From: Enterococcus alcedinis
GTDB taxonomy: Bacteria; Bacillota; Bacilli; Lactobacillales; Enterococcaceae
NCBI RefSeq assembly: GCF_014635985.1
Contig: NZ_BMDT01000003.1
Location: 124,001-188,000 of the forward strand
Reading direction: 5' to 3'
DNA: 64,000 nt
Shown: one piece after another, positions 18,406 to 25,903 of the stretch
Layout of the letters: each line of letters begins with the position of its first letter
Numbering within the stretch: position 1 is the stretch's first letter
Made by a program: the position numbers and the translations under genes
The notes under the pieces: generated by a model
Database searches by the model: none
The model's input: the letters and a program-made list of their open reading frames with translations, nothing else
Told to the model about the DNA's origin: nothing

Positions 18406-18720
18406 TTAGTCAACGAATGAATTTAATACGGCTTGTAATTTTTGTTTTGGTTGGACGCCCATTAGACGTTCAACCATTTGTCCGTCTTTGAAGACGAGCA
18501 ACGTTGGAATACTTTGAATACCAAAGCGTGCCGCTAGCGGTCCTTGTTCATCGACGTTGATTTTACTGATTTGTACTTGGTCTGAGGTCATTTCACTCGT
18601 TAATTCATCTAAAATTGGGTTTTGCATACGGCAAGGGCCACACCATGGCGCCCAAAAATCAACTAAGTGGACACCTGTTGCGATTGTTTGATCAAATGTT
18701 TCGGTGGTTAAATTGTTCAT
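18406..18720 (-). CDS. Thioredoxin
   Basis: Small cytoplasmic disulfide reductase of 104 aa from the ATG at 18720, which has a GAGGAGAG site; an in-frame ATG 14 codons upstream lacks one. Active site W-C27-G-P-C30 and the cis-Pro loop SIPTLLVF are intact. As the last gene of the operon behind two rhodaneses and a CoA-disulfide reductase it probably reduces protein or low-molecular-weight persulfides, recycling them to thiols and sulfide. It is probably an accessory thioredoxin and not the main cellular one. Confidence 0.92.
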   Translation of the reverse strand: MNNLTTETFDQTIATGVHLVDFWAPWCGPCRMQNPILDELTSEMTSDQVQISKINVDEQGPLAARFGIQSIPTLLVFKDGQMVERLMGVQPKQKLQAVLNSFVD

Positions 18721-18748
18721 ATTGAATCTCTCCTCATTATTAATCGGT

Positions 18749-19045
18749 TTATTCCATTTCACCTGGCCAAGCGGACGTACCGCCTAAAACGTTTGTCACG
18801 TCATAGCCTTGTTCGCTTAAGAATTCGGCTGCACGAGCCGAGCGTCCGCCTGCTTGGCAAATCAGATAATATTCTTGTTCTGGATCAAGTTCCGAAAAAT
18901 TATCGGCTAATGTACTGAGCGGATAATTTTTCGCATTTGGCACGTGTCCTGCTTCAAATTCGTCGATTTCTCGAACATCAATAATCGGCAGTTGTTTGCG
19001 TTTGGCTTCTTGGTAAAATTCGGGCATTCCTGTTGATTTATACAT
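18749..19045 (-). CDS. Single-domain rhodanese
   Basis: Sulfurtransferase of 98 aa with the family start IIDVREIDEFEAGHVPNA and active-site loop C63-QAGGRS. It should carry sulfane sulfur as a cysteine persulfide. It overlaps the 3' end of the upstream CoA-disulfide reductase/rhodanese gene by 8 bases, so translation is coupled. Comparable to the RhdA/RhdB proteins described in the CstR regulon of Enterococcus faecalis; which of the two it corresponds to cannot be told from sequence alone. Confidence 0.9.
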   Translation of the reverse strand: MYKSTGMPEFYQEAKRKQLPIIDVREIDEFEAGHVPNAKNYPLSTLADNFSELDPEQEYYLICQAGGRSARAAEFLSEQGYDVTNVLGGTSAWPGEME

Positions 19046-20690
19046 AGTCTAATTCCTCCGGTAAAACGGTGTGATAAAGTGAAAACGCACCGTCTAGATT
19101 TTCGACTTTAAAGTCTGCTTGTTTCAAAATACGTTCAGCCACATAACTTCTTAAACCGCTGTGGCAAGTGATGATGTATTCAGTGTCCTTATCGAGTTCA
19201 TGCAAACGCGTGCGCAAGTCATTCAATGGAATATTGACGCTATTTTTAAATTGACCTTGCTGACGCTCGCTATCGTTACGCACATCTAAAATGACTTTAC
19301 CACTTTGTGTGGCATCAGTCACCTCATGCCATTGAATCATATCTGTCAAACCTTCCATCACGTTTAGCGCGACGTAACCTAGCATGTTCACAGGATCTTT
19401 GGCAGAACCAAAGGGTGGGGCATAGGTAAATTCGAGCTCAGGTAAATCTTCAACGGTTAAGTTGCCTTTGATGGCTGTTGCTAAAATATCAATGCGTTTG
19501 TCGACGCCTTTTTGTCCAACGCCTTGAGCACCATAAATTTCGCCGGTTTCTGGGTTAAAGATTAATTTCATATGAATATCGGTAGCACCTGGATAATAAC
19601 CGGCATGGTCCTTACCAGAAGTATGAACGACTGCGAACGGTTTGTCTAATAAACGAACGGCGCGCTCGGATAATCCGGTAGAAGCAGCCGTCATGTTAAA
19701 TGTTCGAACGATTGCCGTACCAATGCTGCCTTTATTCGTGCGTTTCATACCGGAAAGGATATCCGCTACTTGGCGTCCTTGACGGTTAGCAGGTGAAGCT
19801 AATGAAATCAAAGCATCTTCACCGCTAACTTGATTTTTAACGACAATCGCATCACCAACCGCATAAATATCTTTCACACTTGTTTCGTAACGTTCATCAA
19901 CTAAAATACCGCCACGCAAACCAAGTTCAATGCCAGCCGCTTTGGCTAAGCTGTTTTCTGGTGTGACACCAACAGAAAGAATCGTTAAATCAGAAGCGAG
20001 TTCGCTCCCGTCTTCTAATAGAATTCTTTTTCCATTCTCTTTGAAGGCAACAGCAGATTGAGACGTTCGTACCGTCACACCGTTTGCTGTAAGCTCTTTT
20101 GTAATAAAAGCAGCCATTTCTTCATCTAATGGTGGTAAAACGTGTGGTGCTTTTTCAACGATGGTGACATTTAATCCTCGCGCGTGCAACGTTTCAGCCA
20201 TTTCCAGACCGATAAATCCAGCGCCAATCACAACGGCATTTTTGGGTGCTTGTTTTTCAACAACGGCCATAATTTTTTCTAAATCTGGTACATTACGCAA
20301 GCTAAATGCATTTGTTGCTTCCGTTAAGCCATCGATTGGTGGGACAAATGGTTTGGCACCAGGGGATAAAATTAAATGATCGTAACTTTCGGTCGAGTAC
20401 TGACCATCGTGCGCCACGGTAACGGTTTTATTTACAGCATCAATGCCTACGACTTCATGATTTGGCCGCACATCAAGATTAAAGCGAGCCTGTAACGATT
20501 CAGGTGTTTGAACTAAAAGTTGGCTTTTGTCCGTTATTTCACCAGAAACATAATATGGCAATCCGCAGTTTGCAAAGGAAACATAAGGTCCTTTTTCAAA
20601 AATAATAATTTGAGCTTCTTCATTCAGGCGACGTAAACGTGTGGCAGCAGACATGCCTCCAGCAACGCCACCGACGATAATGACTTTCAT
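19038..20690 (-). CDS. CoA-disulfide/CoA-persulfide reductase fused to a rhodanese domain
   Basis: Flavoprotein of 550 aa. Residues 1-440 form a pyridine nucleotide-disulfide oxidoreductase: FAD-binding GGVAGGMSAA, redox Cys C42 in ANCGLPYY, NAD(P)-binding GAGFIGLEMAE, and the C-terminal dimer domain. Residues about 455-550 are a rhodanese domain with active C509 in CHSGLR. This is the layout of CoAPR/CDR-RHD enzymes that reduce CoA persulfide or CoA disulfide with NAD(P)H and hand sulfur to the rhodanese Cys. Centre of the persulfide-detoxification operon; the upstream rhodanese gene ends directly before its start. Confidence 0.92.
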   Translation of the reverse strand: MKVIIVGGVAGGMSAATRLRRLNEEAQIIIFEKGPYVSFANCGLPYYVSGEITDKSQLLVQTPESLQARFNLDVRPNHEVVGIDAVNKTVTVAHDGQYSTESYDHLILSPGAKPFVPPIDGLTEATNAFSLRNVPDLEKIMAVVEKQAPKNAVVIGAGFIGLEMAETLHARGLNVTIVEKAPHVLPPLDEEMAAFITKELTANGVTVRTSQSAVAFKENGKRILLEDGSELASDLTILSVGVTPENSLAKAAGIELGLRGGILVDERYETSVKDIYAVGDAIVVKNQVSGEDALISLASPANRQGRQVADILSGMKRTNKGSIGTAIVRTFNMTAASTGLSERAVRLLDKPFAVVHTSGKDHAGYYPGATDIHMKLIFNPETGEIYGAQGVGQKGVDKRIDILATAIKGNLTVEDLPELEFTYAPPFGSAKDPVNMLGYVALNVMEGLTDMIQWHEVTDATQSGKVILDVRNDSERQQGQFKNSVNIPLNDLRTRLHELDKDTEYIITCHSGLRSYVAERILKQADFKVENLDGAFSLYHTVLPEELDYV

Positions 20691-21005
20691 TTATTTTCCT
20701 CCTCTAATTTTACCCGTCCATTGGCTCATACCGCCGCGAACGTTGGTGACTTGGTATCCCATCTTCATTAATTGTTTCGCTGCATTTTTACTTCGCATGC
20801 CTGATTGGCAAATGACGTAAACTTTTTCGTCTGGCGACCCATTATAAGTATGAATCTTATTTAAGGGTACATTTTTTGCTTTTGTAATATGCCCTCCACG
20901 GTATTCGTTAGGCGTTCTGACATCAAGTAGTGTCATAGGGCTTTTTAATCGTGCTTCTAATTCTGATGTAGTAATGGAAGGAACCGCTTTAAACAATCCA
21001 AACAT
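20691..21005 (-). CDS. Single-domain rhodanese (first gene of the persulfide operon)
   Basis: Sulfurtransferase of 104 aa, with LLDVRTPNEYRGGHI and active-site loop C66-QSGMRS. It has no signal peptide; the first ten residues are only mildly hydrophobic. First gene of the minus-strand operon, 22 bases downstream of the ATACC-N6-GGTAT operator, and abutting the CoA-disulfide reductase gene. It likely accepts sulfane sulfur from low-molecular-weight persulfides. Start preceded by AAAGGAGAAAAGCC. Confidence 0.9.
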   Translation of the reverse strand: MFGLFKAVPSITTSELEARLKSPMTLLDVRTPNEYRGGHITKAKNVPLNKIHTYNGSPDEKVYVICQSGMRSKNAAKQLMKMGYQVTNVRGGMSQWTGKIRGGK

Positions 21006-21027
21006 GGCTTTTCTCCTTTGATTTAAA

Positions 21028-21072
21028 ATACCTTACGGGGTATATTAAACAATCTTTCCCTATGTTTGTCAA
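21028..21072 (-). promoter_or_regulatory. CstR-type operator and promoter of the rhodanese operon
   Basis: ATACC-TTACGG-GGTAT at 21028-21043 is a near-palindrome of the type bound by CstR. Upstream on the minus strand is a perfect TTGACA (complement of 21067-21072) with a T/A-rich -10 (TAATAT or TTTAAT) about 17-19 bases on, so the operator overlaps the likely transcription start. Confidence 0.7.
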
Positions 21073-21106
21073 GTGTAGAAGTTGAATGATGGATAATTTA
21101 AATTAA

Positions 21107-21135
21107 TTGACGATGATACCCTAGTAAGGTATATT
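21107..21135 (+). promoter_or_regulatory. cstR promoter with operator in the spacer
   Basis: TTGACG (21107) - 17 bases - TATATT (21130) is a near-consensus promoter. The spacer and -10 contain ATACC-CTAGTAA-GGTAT (21116-21132), the second copy of the operator at 21028. A bound repressor would exclude RNA polymerase. The leader from here to the gene is about 130 bases. Confidence 0.75.
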
Positions 21136-21269
21136 ATTTTTGAGAGCAGATGAAACGAGAGTGTAAATGCCAATTGATTCAGAAAAATTAGTCACAATAA
21201 GGAAGCGTGACACTTGAGTCTCAGGAGTTAACTACAGCAAAGTGAACATAGAAAGTATAGGTGAGGCCA

Positions 21270-21530
21270 ATGGAAGCAGGAAATAAAAAAATCATGAATC
21301 GTCTTCGCCGCGCAGAAGGGCAACTACGAGGTATTCAAAAGATGATGGAAGAAGAACAAGATTGTCTTGATGTGATTACGCAACTCAGTGCGGTTCGTTC
21401 AGGAATTGATCGAGTGATGGGGATCATTATGGCTGAAAACCTGAAAAATTGCTTCGTCGATCCGGAGAAAGACCCCGAAGAACAAGCCAAAAAAGTCGAA
21501 CAAGCAATTAATATGATTATTAAAAAATAA
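21270..21530 (+). CDS. cstR: CstR-like persulfide-sensing repressor (CsoR/RcnR family)
   Basis: Small all-helical repressor of 86 aa. It starts at the ATG at 21270 with AGGTGAGG just upstream; a GTG 9 bases earlier overlaps that site. Two cysteines, C32 and C61, match the pair used by CstR to form a disulfide/polysulfide bridge. The His that completes the copper site of CsoR, four residues before the second Cys, is Asn57 here, which argues against a copper sensor. The divergent rhodanese/CoA-disulfide reductase operon and operators at both promoters support CstR. Followed by a DsrE-like gene. Confidence 0.88.
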   Translation: MEAGNKKIMNRLRRAEGQLRGIQKMMEEEQDCLDVITQLSAVRSGIDRVMGIIMAENLKNCFVDPEKDPEEQAKKVEQAINMIIKK

Positions 21531-21543
21531 CGCAAAAGGACGG

Positions 21544-21864
21544 ATGAAGATGCAAGTTGTTTTCCATATTGATGATGTCGAACGTTGGGGACGCGTACGT
21601 GCCAATGTTCAGAATTTATTAAAAGAAACGCCAACCATCCAAATTGTGATTACCGCAAATAGCGATGCGGTGAAAGGTTATTTACTTGAAGATAACCAGG
21701 CGTTCATTGCTGACACACCGATTGCTTTTCATGCTTGTCGCAATGCCTTGCGTGGCCAAGCAATAGCAGAAGAACAACTACCGCAACAAGTAACTGTCGT
21801 ACCAGCGGGGGTATTGGATTTAGTTGAATTGCAAACAAAGGGTTATAGCTACATTAAAGTTTAG
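21544..21864 (+). CDS. DsrE-family protein
   Basis: Protein of 106 aa with the DsrE/DsrF-like fold pattern (VVFHIDDVERWGRVRANVQNLL, IVITANSDAVKGYL) and one conserved-looking cysteine in FHACRNALRG near residue 62, the position where such proteins bind a persulfide. Probably a sulfur-carrier partner of the rhodaneses, as the TusA-DsrE protein CstA is in Staphylococcus aureus. 13 bases after cstR and cotranscribed with it. Confidence 0.82.
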   Translation: MKMQVVFHIDDVERWGRVRANVQNLLKETPTIQIVITANSDAVKGYLLEDNQAFIADTPIAFHACRNALRGQAIAEEQLPQQVTVVPAGVLDLVELQTKGYSYIKV

Positions 21865-21872
21865 TAAAAATA

Positions 21873-21889
21873 GGCGTAAGACGCCCTTT
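21873..21889 (+). terminator. Short hairpin after the cstR-dsrE operon
   Basis: GGCGT-AAG-ACGCC stem followed by CTTTCT. Short and with an imperfect T tract, so a weak terminator. Confidence 0.5.
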
Positions 21890-21942
21890 CTGCCGTTAAT
21901 ATGCTATGATGGGAACATTATACTTTAAGGGAGAAGGATTGT

Positions 21943-22623
21943 ATGAAGGTGCCAATATTGTATGAGGACAATCATCTATTATTGGTAGAAAAACCACGAA
22001 ATATTCCTGTTCAAGAAGATAGTAGTCGCGATTTGGATTTATTAACCGGTTTAAAACAAATGATCAAAATTCGTGATGAAAAACCAGGGAATGTTTATTT
22101 AGGACTCGTGCATCGTCTTGATCGACCCGTCGGAGGAACAATGGTGTTTGCTAAAACTTCGAAAGCTGCTTCACGATTGTCAGATATGATGCGCCGTCAC
22201 GTGATCGAGCGTCAATATTTAGCCGTCGTTCACGGCGTACCGAAACAAAAAAAGAACCAACTCGTAGATTACTTACACAAAAATAGTCAAAAAAATCAAG
22301 TCGCTGTCGTTTCCAGTCAACACCCGAAAGGTAAAAAAGCGATTTTGAATTATCAAGTCTTAGCAAGTCGTGAAGGCTTTAGTTTACTCGCTGTTCAACT
22401 TGAAACGGGACGTCCGCATCAAATTAGGGTCCAATTATCAGCTATGGGTCATGCGATTTATGGTGATCAAAAATATGGTCAAAAAACCAGTAAAGTCGGG
22501 CAACAAATCGCTTTATGGGCGAAGTCATTGACACTTGACCACCCGATTAAAAAAGAGCCGATTTATGTCCAAGCGAAAGCGCCAGCAGAATACCCATGGA
22601 ATATCTGGAAACAGACGAAATAA
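21943..22623 (+). CDS. RluA-family RNA pseudouridine synthase
   Basis: Converts specific uridines of rRNA or tRNA to pseudouridine. The catalytic Asp is D60 in VHRLDRPVGG, the signature of the RluA family; the C-terminal RPHQIRVQLS motif is also present. Length 226 aa is short, with no S4 RNA-binding domain, so it belongs to the single-domain group. It has its own AGGGAGAAGG site and looks monocistronic. Target position not deducible. Confidence 0.9.
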   Translation: MKVPILYEDNHLLLVEKPRNIPVQEDSSRDLDLLTGLKQMIKIRDEKPGNVYLGLVHRLDRPVGGTMVFAKTSKAASRLSDMMRRHVIERQYLAVVHGVPKQKKNQLVDYLHKNSQKNQVAVVSSQHPKGKKAILNYQVLASREGFSLLAVQLETGRPHQIRVQLSAMGHAIYGDQKYGQKTSKVGQQIALWAKSLTLDHPIKKEPIYVQAKAPAEYPWNIWKQTK

Positions 22624-22705
22624 ATAATCGAAAAAACAGACAAGCGGACTGAAGAAAATTTGAATCTTCCAAGCTGTCATGCAGGCTTAACAACCGAGGC
22701 GGTAT

Positions 22706-22783
22706 CAGAGGCTATTTTGGAACGTGTATACGCGAAAGATAAAAATGTCTTATCTCTGAGTGTCTGTTCAAAAAATGCCGTTT
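22706..22783. repeat. Palindromic repeat, core-deleted copy
   Basis: Begins AGAGGCTAT and ends GCCGTTT like the full units. CGAAAGATAA and TCTTATCTCTGAGTG match the arms of the unit at 58987, but the variable inner hairpin is missing. Confidence 0.65.
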
Positions 22784-22883
22784 CGAGACGGTCTCGCAGT
22801 TCTTTAAGTAATGCGATTTTTCGTAGGGTAGTGTAATCTTCGTCTATCTATACTATAGCTTATTCTGATAATCATAATTGTAC

Positions 22884-22938
22884 AAAAAAATCGTATGACC
22901 AAAATCTCAAAGGAGAAGGTTGGTTCATACGATTTTTT
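22884..22938 (-). terminator. Terminator of the alpha/beta-hydrolase gene
   Basis: AAAAAAATCGTATGACC pairs with GGTTCATACGATTTTTT, giving A/T tracts on both sides. Functional on the minus strand and possibly on both. Confidence 0.8.
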
Positions 22939-22941
22939 ATT

Positions 22942-23775
22942 TTACCCGATAAAATCAATCACTTGTTGATAAACAGCCAAAGTCTCATCGCTGACTTGAC
23001 GGTCAAAATCATGTTCAGTACCAATAATTGTTACCAATTGATTTTGTGGGATGAACTTTGCGGCATTCACCGATAAATCATAAGGGATATCGGAATCATC
23101 CGTACTATGAATTAAAATTGCAGGTGGCAACTGTTGCAAATCTTCCTCAGTTAATGAATACACTGGAATATCTCGTAGCGACGGCAGTAGACGAGGCAAC
23201 CAGTTACCGAATTGTCGTCCAGATAAATAAATCGGGTAACGCTTGCCCATTTCGCCGGCAACAATCGGTTGCGATTCGATTAAAGCCTCTAAATCCATCG
23301 GCGCGACACGTGGAAATTTTAAGTAGGCAGGGCTTGGTTGGCGGAAGTTCGGTACTTCTAAGGTATAATAACTGTAGAACAGAATCATATTTTTAGGTTT
23401 GAAGCCTTCTTTGGCTAACAAATAGGCTAAATAACCACCCGCTGATCGTCCCATTAGATGGTAGTCACTTGAGAAGCCCCATTCAGGCAATTGCGAAATC
23501 ACAGATTCAAGTGTTTCTTTCAAGGTCTTTAGGCTAAGAGGTAATTTTACTTCGGGTGCAAGTAAATAATCCAGTGCAATGACTGGATGGCCAGCATCCG
23601 TTAATAAAGTTAAGTAAGCCTCTGGTAAATCGTCGCGTTGGCCAAAAACAAGTCCTCCGCCATGTAAATAAATGATGGGTTCTTTTGAAATATTATTTGA
23701 TGTGTAAATCGTTGCTTCGATTATTGGTGTTGTTTCGGTTGAAATTTGTGAAATTTTCTTGGTAAACATGGGCAA
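22942..23775 (-). CDS. Alpha/beta-hydrolase (HSL/Aes-type esterase)
   Basis: Cytoplasmic esterase of 277 aa with the hormone-sensitive-lipase-type oxyanion motif HGGG (residues 38-41), nucleophile S111 in GRSAGG, a probable acid in STDDSDIP and His in GTEHDFD near the C-terminus. Monocistronic between its own terminator and the start of the allantoin region. Substrate unknown; a short-chain carboxylester is the usual expectation. GGAGG-type site upstream on the minus strand (CAGGAGGTTGCC). Confidence 0.82.
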   Translation of the reverse strand: MPMFTKKISQISTETTPIIEATIYTSNNISKEPIIYLHGGGLVFGQRDDLPEAYLTLLTDAGHPVIALDYLLAPEVKLPLSLKTLKETLESVISQLPEWGFSSDYHLMGRSAGGYLAYLLAKEGFKPKNMILFYSYYTLEVPNFRQPSPAYLKFPRVAPMDLEALIESQPIVAGEMGKRYPIYLSGRQFGNWLPRLLPSLRDIPVYSLTEEDLQQLPPAILIHSTDDSDIPYDLSVNAAKFIPQNQLVTIIGTEHDFDRQVSDETLAVYQQVIDFIG

Positions 23776-23875
23776 CCTCCTGATTTAACGTTATTCTATC
23801 CATTTTAAACCTTCTTTTTTATTAGTTTACGTCACAAAGTTACAAAACGAAAGAGTTATTTGTAACTAATGAACA

Positions 23876-23904
23876 ATGACGAAAAGGCGTGAACCGCTTA
23901 CAAT
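23876..23904 (+). promoter_or_regulatory. Promoter of the allE operon with overlapping cre-like core
   Basis: ATGACG (23876) - 17 - TACAAT (23899). The cre-like GTGAACCGCTTACA (23889-23902) overlaps the -10. The same layout occurs at 38024 and 44437. Confidence 0.6.
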
Positions 23905-24010
23905 GATATAGAAGGTTATGGGCTGTTTTGTGGCGCCTTTTTATTGAAAAAAGACTTCACAAACAAAACCAAAAATAACTAATGATGAATAGAAAGTAGG
24001 AGACGTGACT

Positions 24011-24796
24011 ATGGGTTACAGAAATAACCGCACAGGTTACCAAGAAGAGATTTTAACATCGAGAGCAGTTGTTAAGAAGGATAGCTATGCAATACTTCCA
24101 CATGATGGCTTGGTGAAAAACTCAATTCCTGGATTTGTCAATGTTGATATTTCAATTTTAGGATCACCTCGTTTAGGGGCAAACTTTGTTGACTACATTG
24201 CAACATTTTTAGAAGGCGGCGCACATGAAACAGGATTTGGTGGAGATGGCGTAGAAACAATGATCTACGTAATCGAAGGTAAATTAACAGTCACTGATGG
24301 CGAAGAAGAGCACACGTTAGAAACTGGCGGCTATGCATATTACCCAGCTGGTGTAAAAATGTTTATGAAGAACGCACAATCAGAAAATACAGAAGTCTTC
24401 CTATATAAGAAACGTTACGAGCCATTAGAAGGGCACGAACCTTACAAAGTAATCGGTAACGTAAAAGATTTAACACCGGTTGAATACGAAGGCATGTCTG
24501 ACGTATTATACTACGAATTTTTACCAGCAGATTTAGCGTTTGATATGAACTTACATATCTTAACATTTGAACCAGGAGCAAGCCACGCATATGTTGAAAC
24601 ACACTTCCAAGAACATGGCGCATACTTATTAAGTGGTAAAGGCATGTACAATTTAGATAACGAATGGTTCGCAGTAGAAAAAGGCGACTACATCTTCATG
24701 AGTTCATACGTACACCAAGCAGCTTACGCGGTTGGTCGCAAAGAGCCATTAGCTTACGTTTACTCGAAAGACTGTAATCGAGACCCTCAGATTTAA
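24011..24796 (+). CDS. allE: (S)-ureidoglycine aminohydrolase (YlbA/AllE)
   Basis: Bicupin metalloenzyme that hydrolyses (S)-ureidoglycine to (S)-ureidoglycolate and ammonia. 261 aa from the ATG at 24011, where AGGAG is 8 bases upstream; the GTG at 24005 would be too close. Two cupin repeats are visible: the first around [19 protein letters not shown] and the second around [20 protein letters not shown], the latter with the metal-binding His/Glu set. First gene of the allE-allD-fdrA-ylbE-ylbF/arcC-allC operon. Codons are strongly biased toward C-ended Asn, Phe and Ile, suggesting high expression. Confidence 0.92.
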   Translation: MGYRNNRTGYQEEILTSRAVVKKDSYAILPHDGLVKNSIPGFVNVDISILGSPRLGANFVDYIATFLEGGAHETGFGGDGVETMIYVIEGKLTVTDGEEEHTLETGGYAYYPAGVKMFMKNAQSENTEVFLYKKRYEPLEGHEPYKVIGNVKDLTPVEYEGMSDVLYYEFLPADLAFDMNLHILTFEPGASHAYVETHFQEHGAYLLSGKGMYNLDNEWFAVEKGDYIFMSSYVHQAAYAVGRKEPLAYVYSKDCNRDPQI

Positions 24797-24810
24797 GGAG
24801 CGAATAAAAA

Positions 24811-25878
24811 ATGCATGAAACAGATATTACAGTCGTTCAACCCGAACGATTGCACGACTTAATCAAAAACAAATTAATGAAAGCTGGTTTACCAGAAGTT
24901 CATGCGGAAGAGACGGCTCGTCACTTAGTTTTCGCTGATGCAAGTGGGATTCACTCTCACGGTGCCGTTCGTGTCGATTATTACGCAGAACGCATCGCAA
25001 AAGGCGGAACGACATTAGATCCGAAAATTACGTTTGAAAAAACAGGTCCTTCAACGGGAATCGTCCACGGCGATAACGGTATGGGACAATACGTTTGTGA
25101 TCAAGCATTAAACTATGCGCTAGAAATGGTTGAAGAATCAGGACTTGCATTTGTTGGTGTGTCACGCACAGGACACAGTGGTGCTTTATCTTACTACGTT
25201 AAAAAAGCCGCTGAAAAAGGTTACGTTGCCTTATCAATGTGTCAATCAGATCCAATGGTTGTCCCATTTGGTGGTAGCGAAAACTATTTCGGAACAAACC
25301 CAATCGCTTTTGCAGTTCCAAGCGAAGATGACACACCAGTTGTCTTTGATATGGCAACAACCGTTCAAGCTTGGGGTAAAATTTTGGACGCTCGTTCAAA
25401 ACAAAAAGAAATCCCGTCAACATGGGCAGTGGATAAAGAGGGTAACCCAACAACTGATCCGAATGCGGTTCAAGGGTTATTACCAATCGCAGGTCCTAAA
25501 GGTTACGGCTTAATGATGATGGTTGACGTTTTAGCCGGCTCATTACTAGGTTTACCGTTTGGTAAGAGCGTATCTTCAATGTACGACGACTTAACAGCGA
25601 AACGTAACTTAGGTCAAATGTATTTACTAATTGATCCAGCAAGATTCACGGATCCAAAAGAATTTACAAAAAACATCAGCAAAATGGTGAAAGAGTTACA
25701 CGAGATTAAACCAGCTCAAGGCTTTGATCAAGTTTACTATCCAGGCGAACTTGGAAAAATCATCCATGATAAATACATGGCTGAAGGTATTCCAGTTGCA
25801 ACACCAATTTTAGAGTACTTAGAAAGTGACACAGTTCACTTTGACCAATATGGCGGCAAAGGTGCCTTTGCTAAATAA
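24811..25878 (+). CDS. allD: Ureidoglycolate dehydrogenase (AllD)
   Basis: NAD(P)-dependent oxidoreductase of the malate/lactate dehydrogenase type-2 family that oxidises (S)-ureidoglycolate to oxalurate. 355 aa, with the family signature SGIHSHGAVRVDYY near residue 50 (catalytic His in SHG), the nucleotide-binding segment RTGHSGALSYYV, and KGYGLMMMVDVLAGSLLG near residue 230. 14 bases after allE. With AllE upstream and the oxamate carbamoyltransferase genes downstream, the assignment to AllD is better supported than lactate or malate dehydrogenase. Confidence 0.93.
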   Translation: MHETDITVVQPERLHDLIKNKLMKAGLPEVHAEETARHLVFADASGIHSHGAVRVDYYAERIAKGGTTLDPKITFEKTGPSTGIVHGDNGMGQYVCDQALNYALEMVEESGLAFVGVSRTGHSGALSYYVKKAAEKGYVALSMCQSDPMVVPFGGSENYFGTNPIAFAVPSEDDTPVVFDMATTVQAWGKILDARSKQKEIPSTWAVDKEGNPTTDPNAVQGLLPIAGPKGYGLMMMVDVLAGSLLGLPFGKSVSSMYDDLTAKRNLGQMYLLIDPARFTDPKEFTKNISKMVKELHEIKPAQGFDQVYYPGELGKIIHDKYMAEGIPVATPILEYLESDTVHFDQYGGKGAFAK

Positions 25879-25903
25879 ACCAAGAAAGAGAGTGACGAAT
25901 TGC

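Larger units (their letters stand above)
22624..22941. other. Intergenic region with degenerate copies of the palindromic repeat
   Basis: No gene seen. 22706-22783 is a recognisable copy of the palindromic repeat family, and 22630-22705 (with GGCTTAACAACCGAGG) may be a more decayed second copy. The last 60 bases are the terminator of the next gene. Confidence 0.55.
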
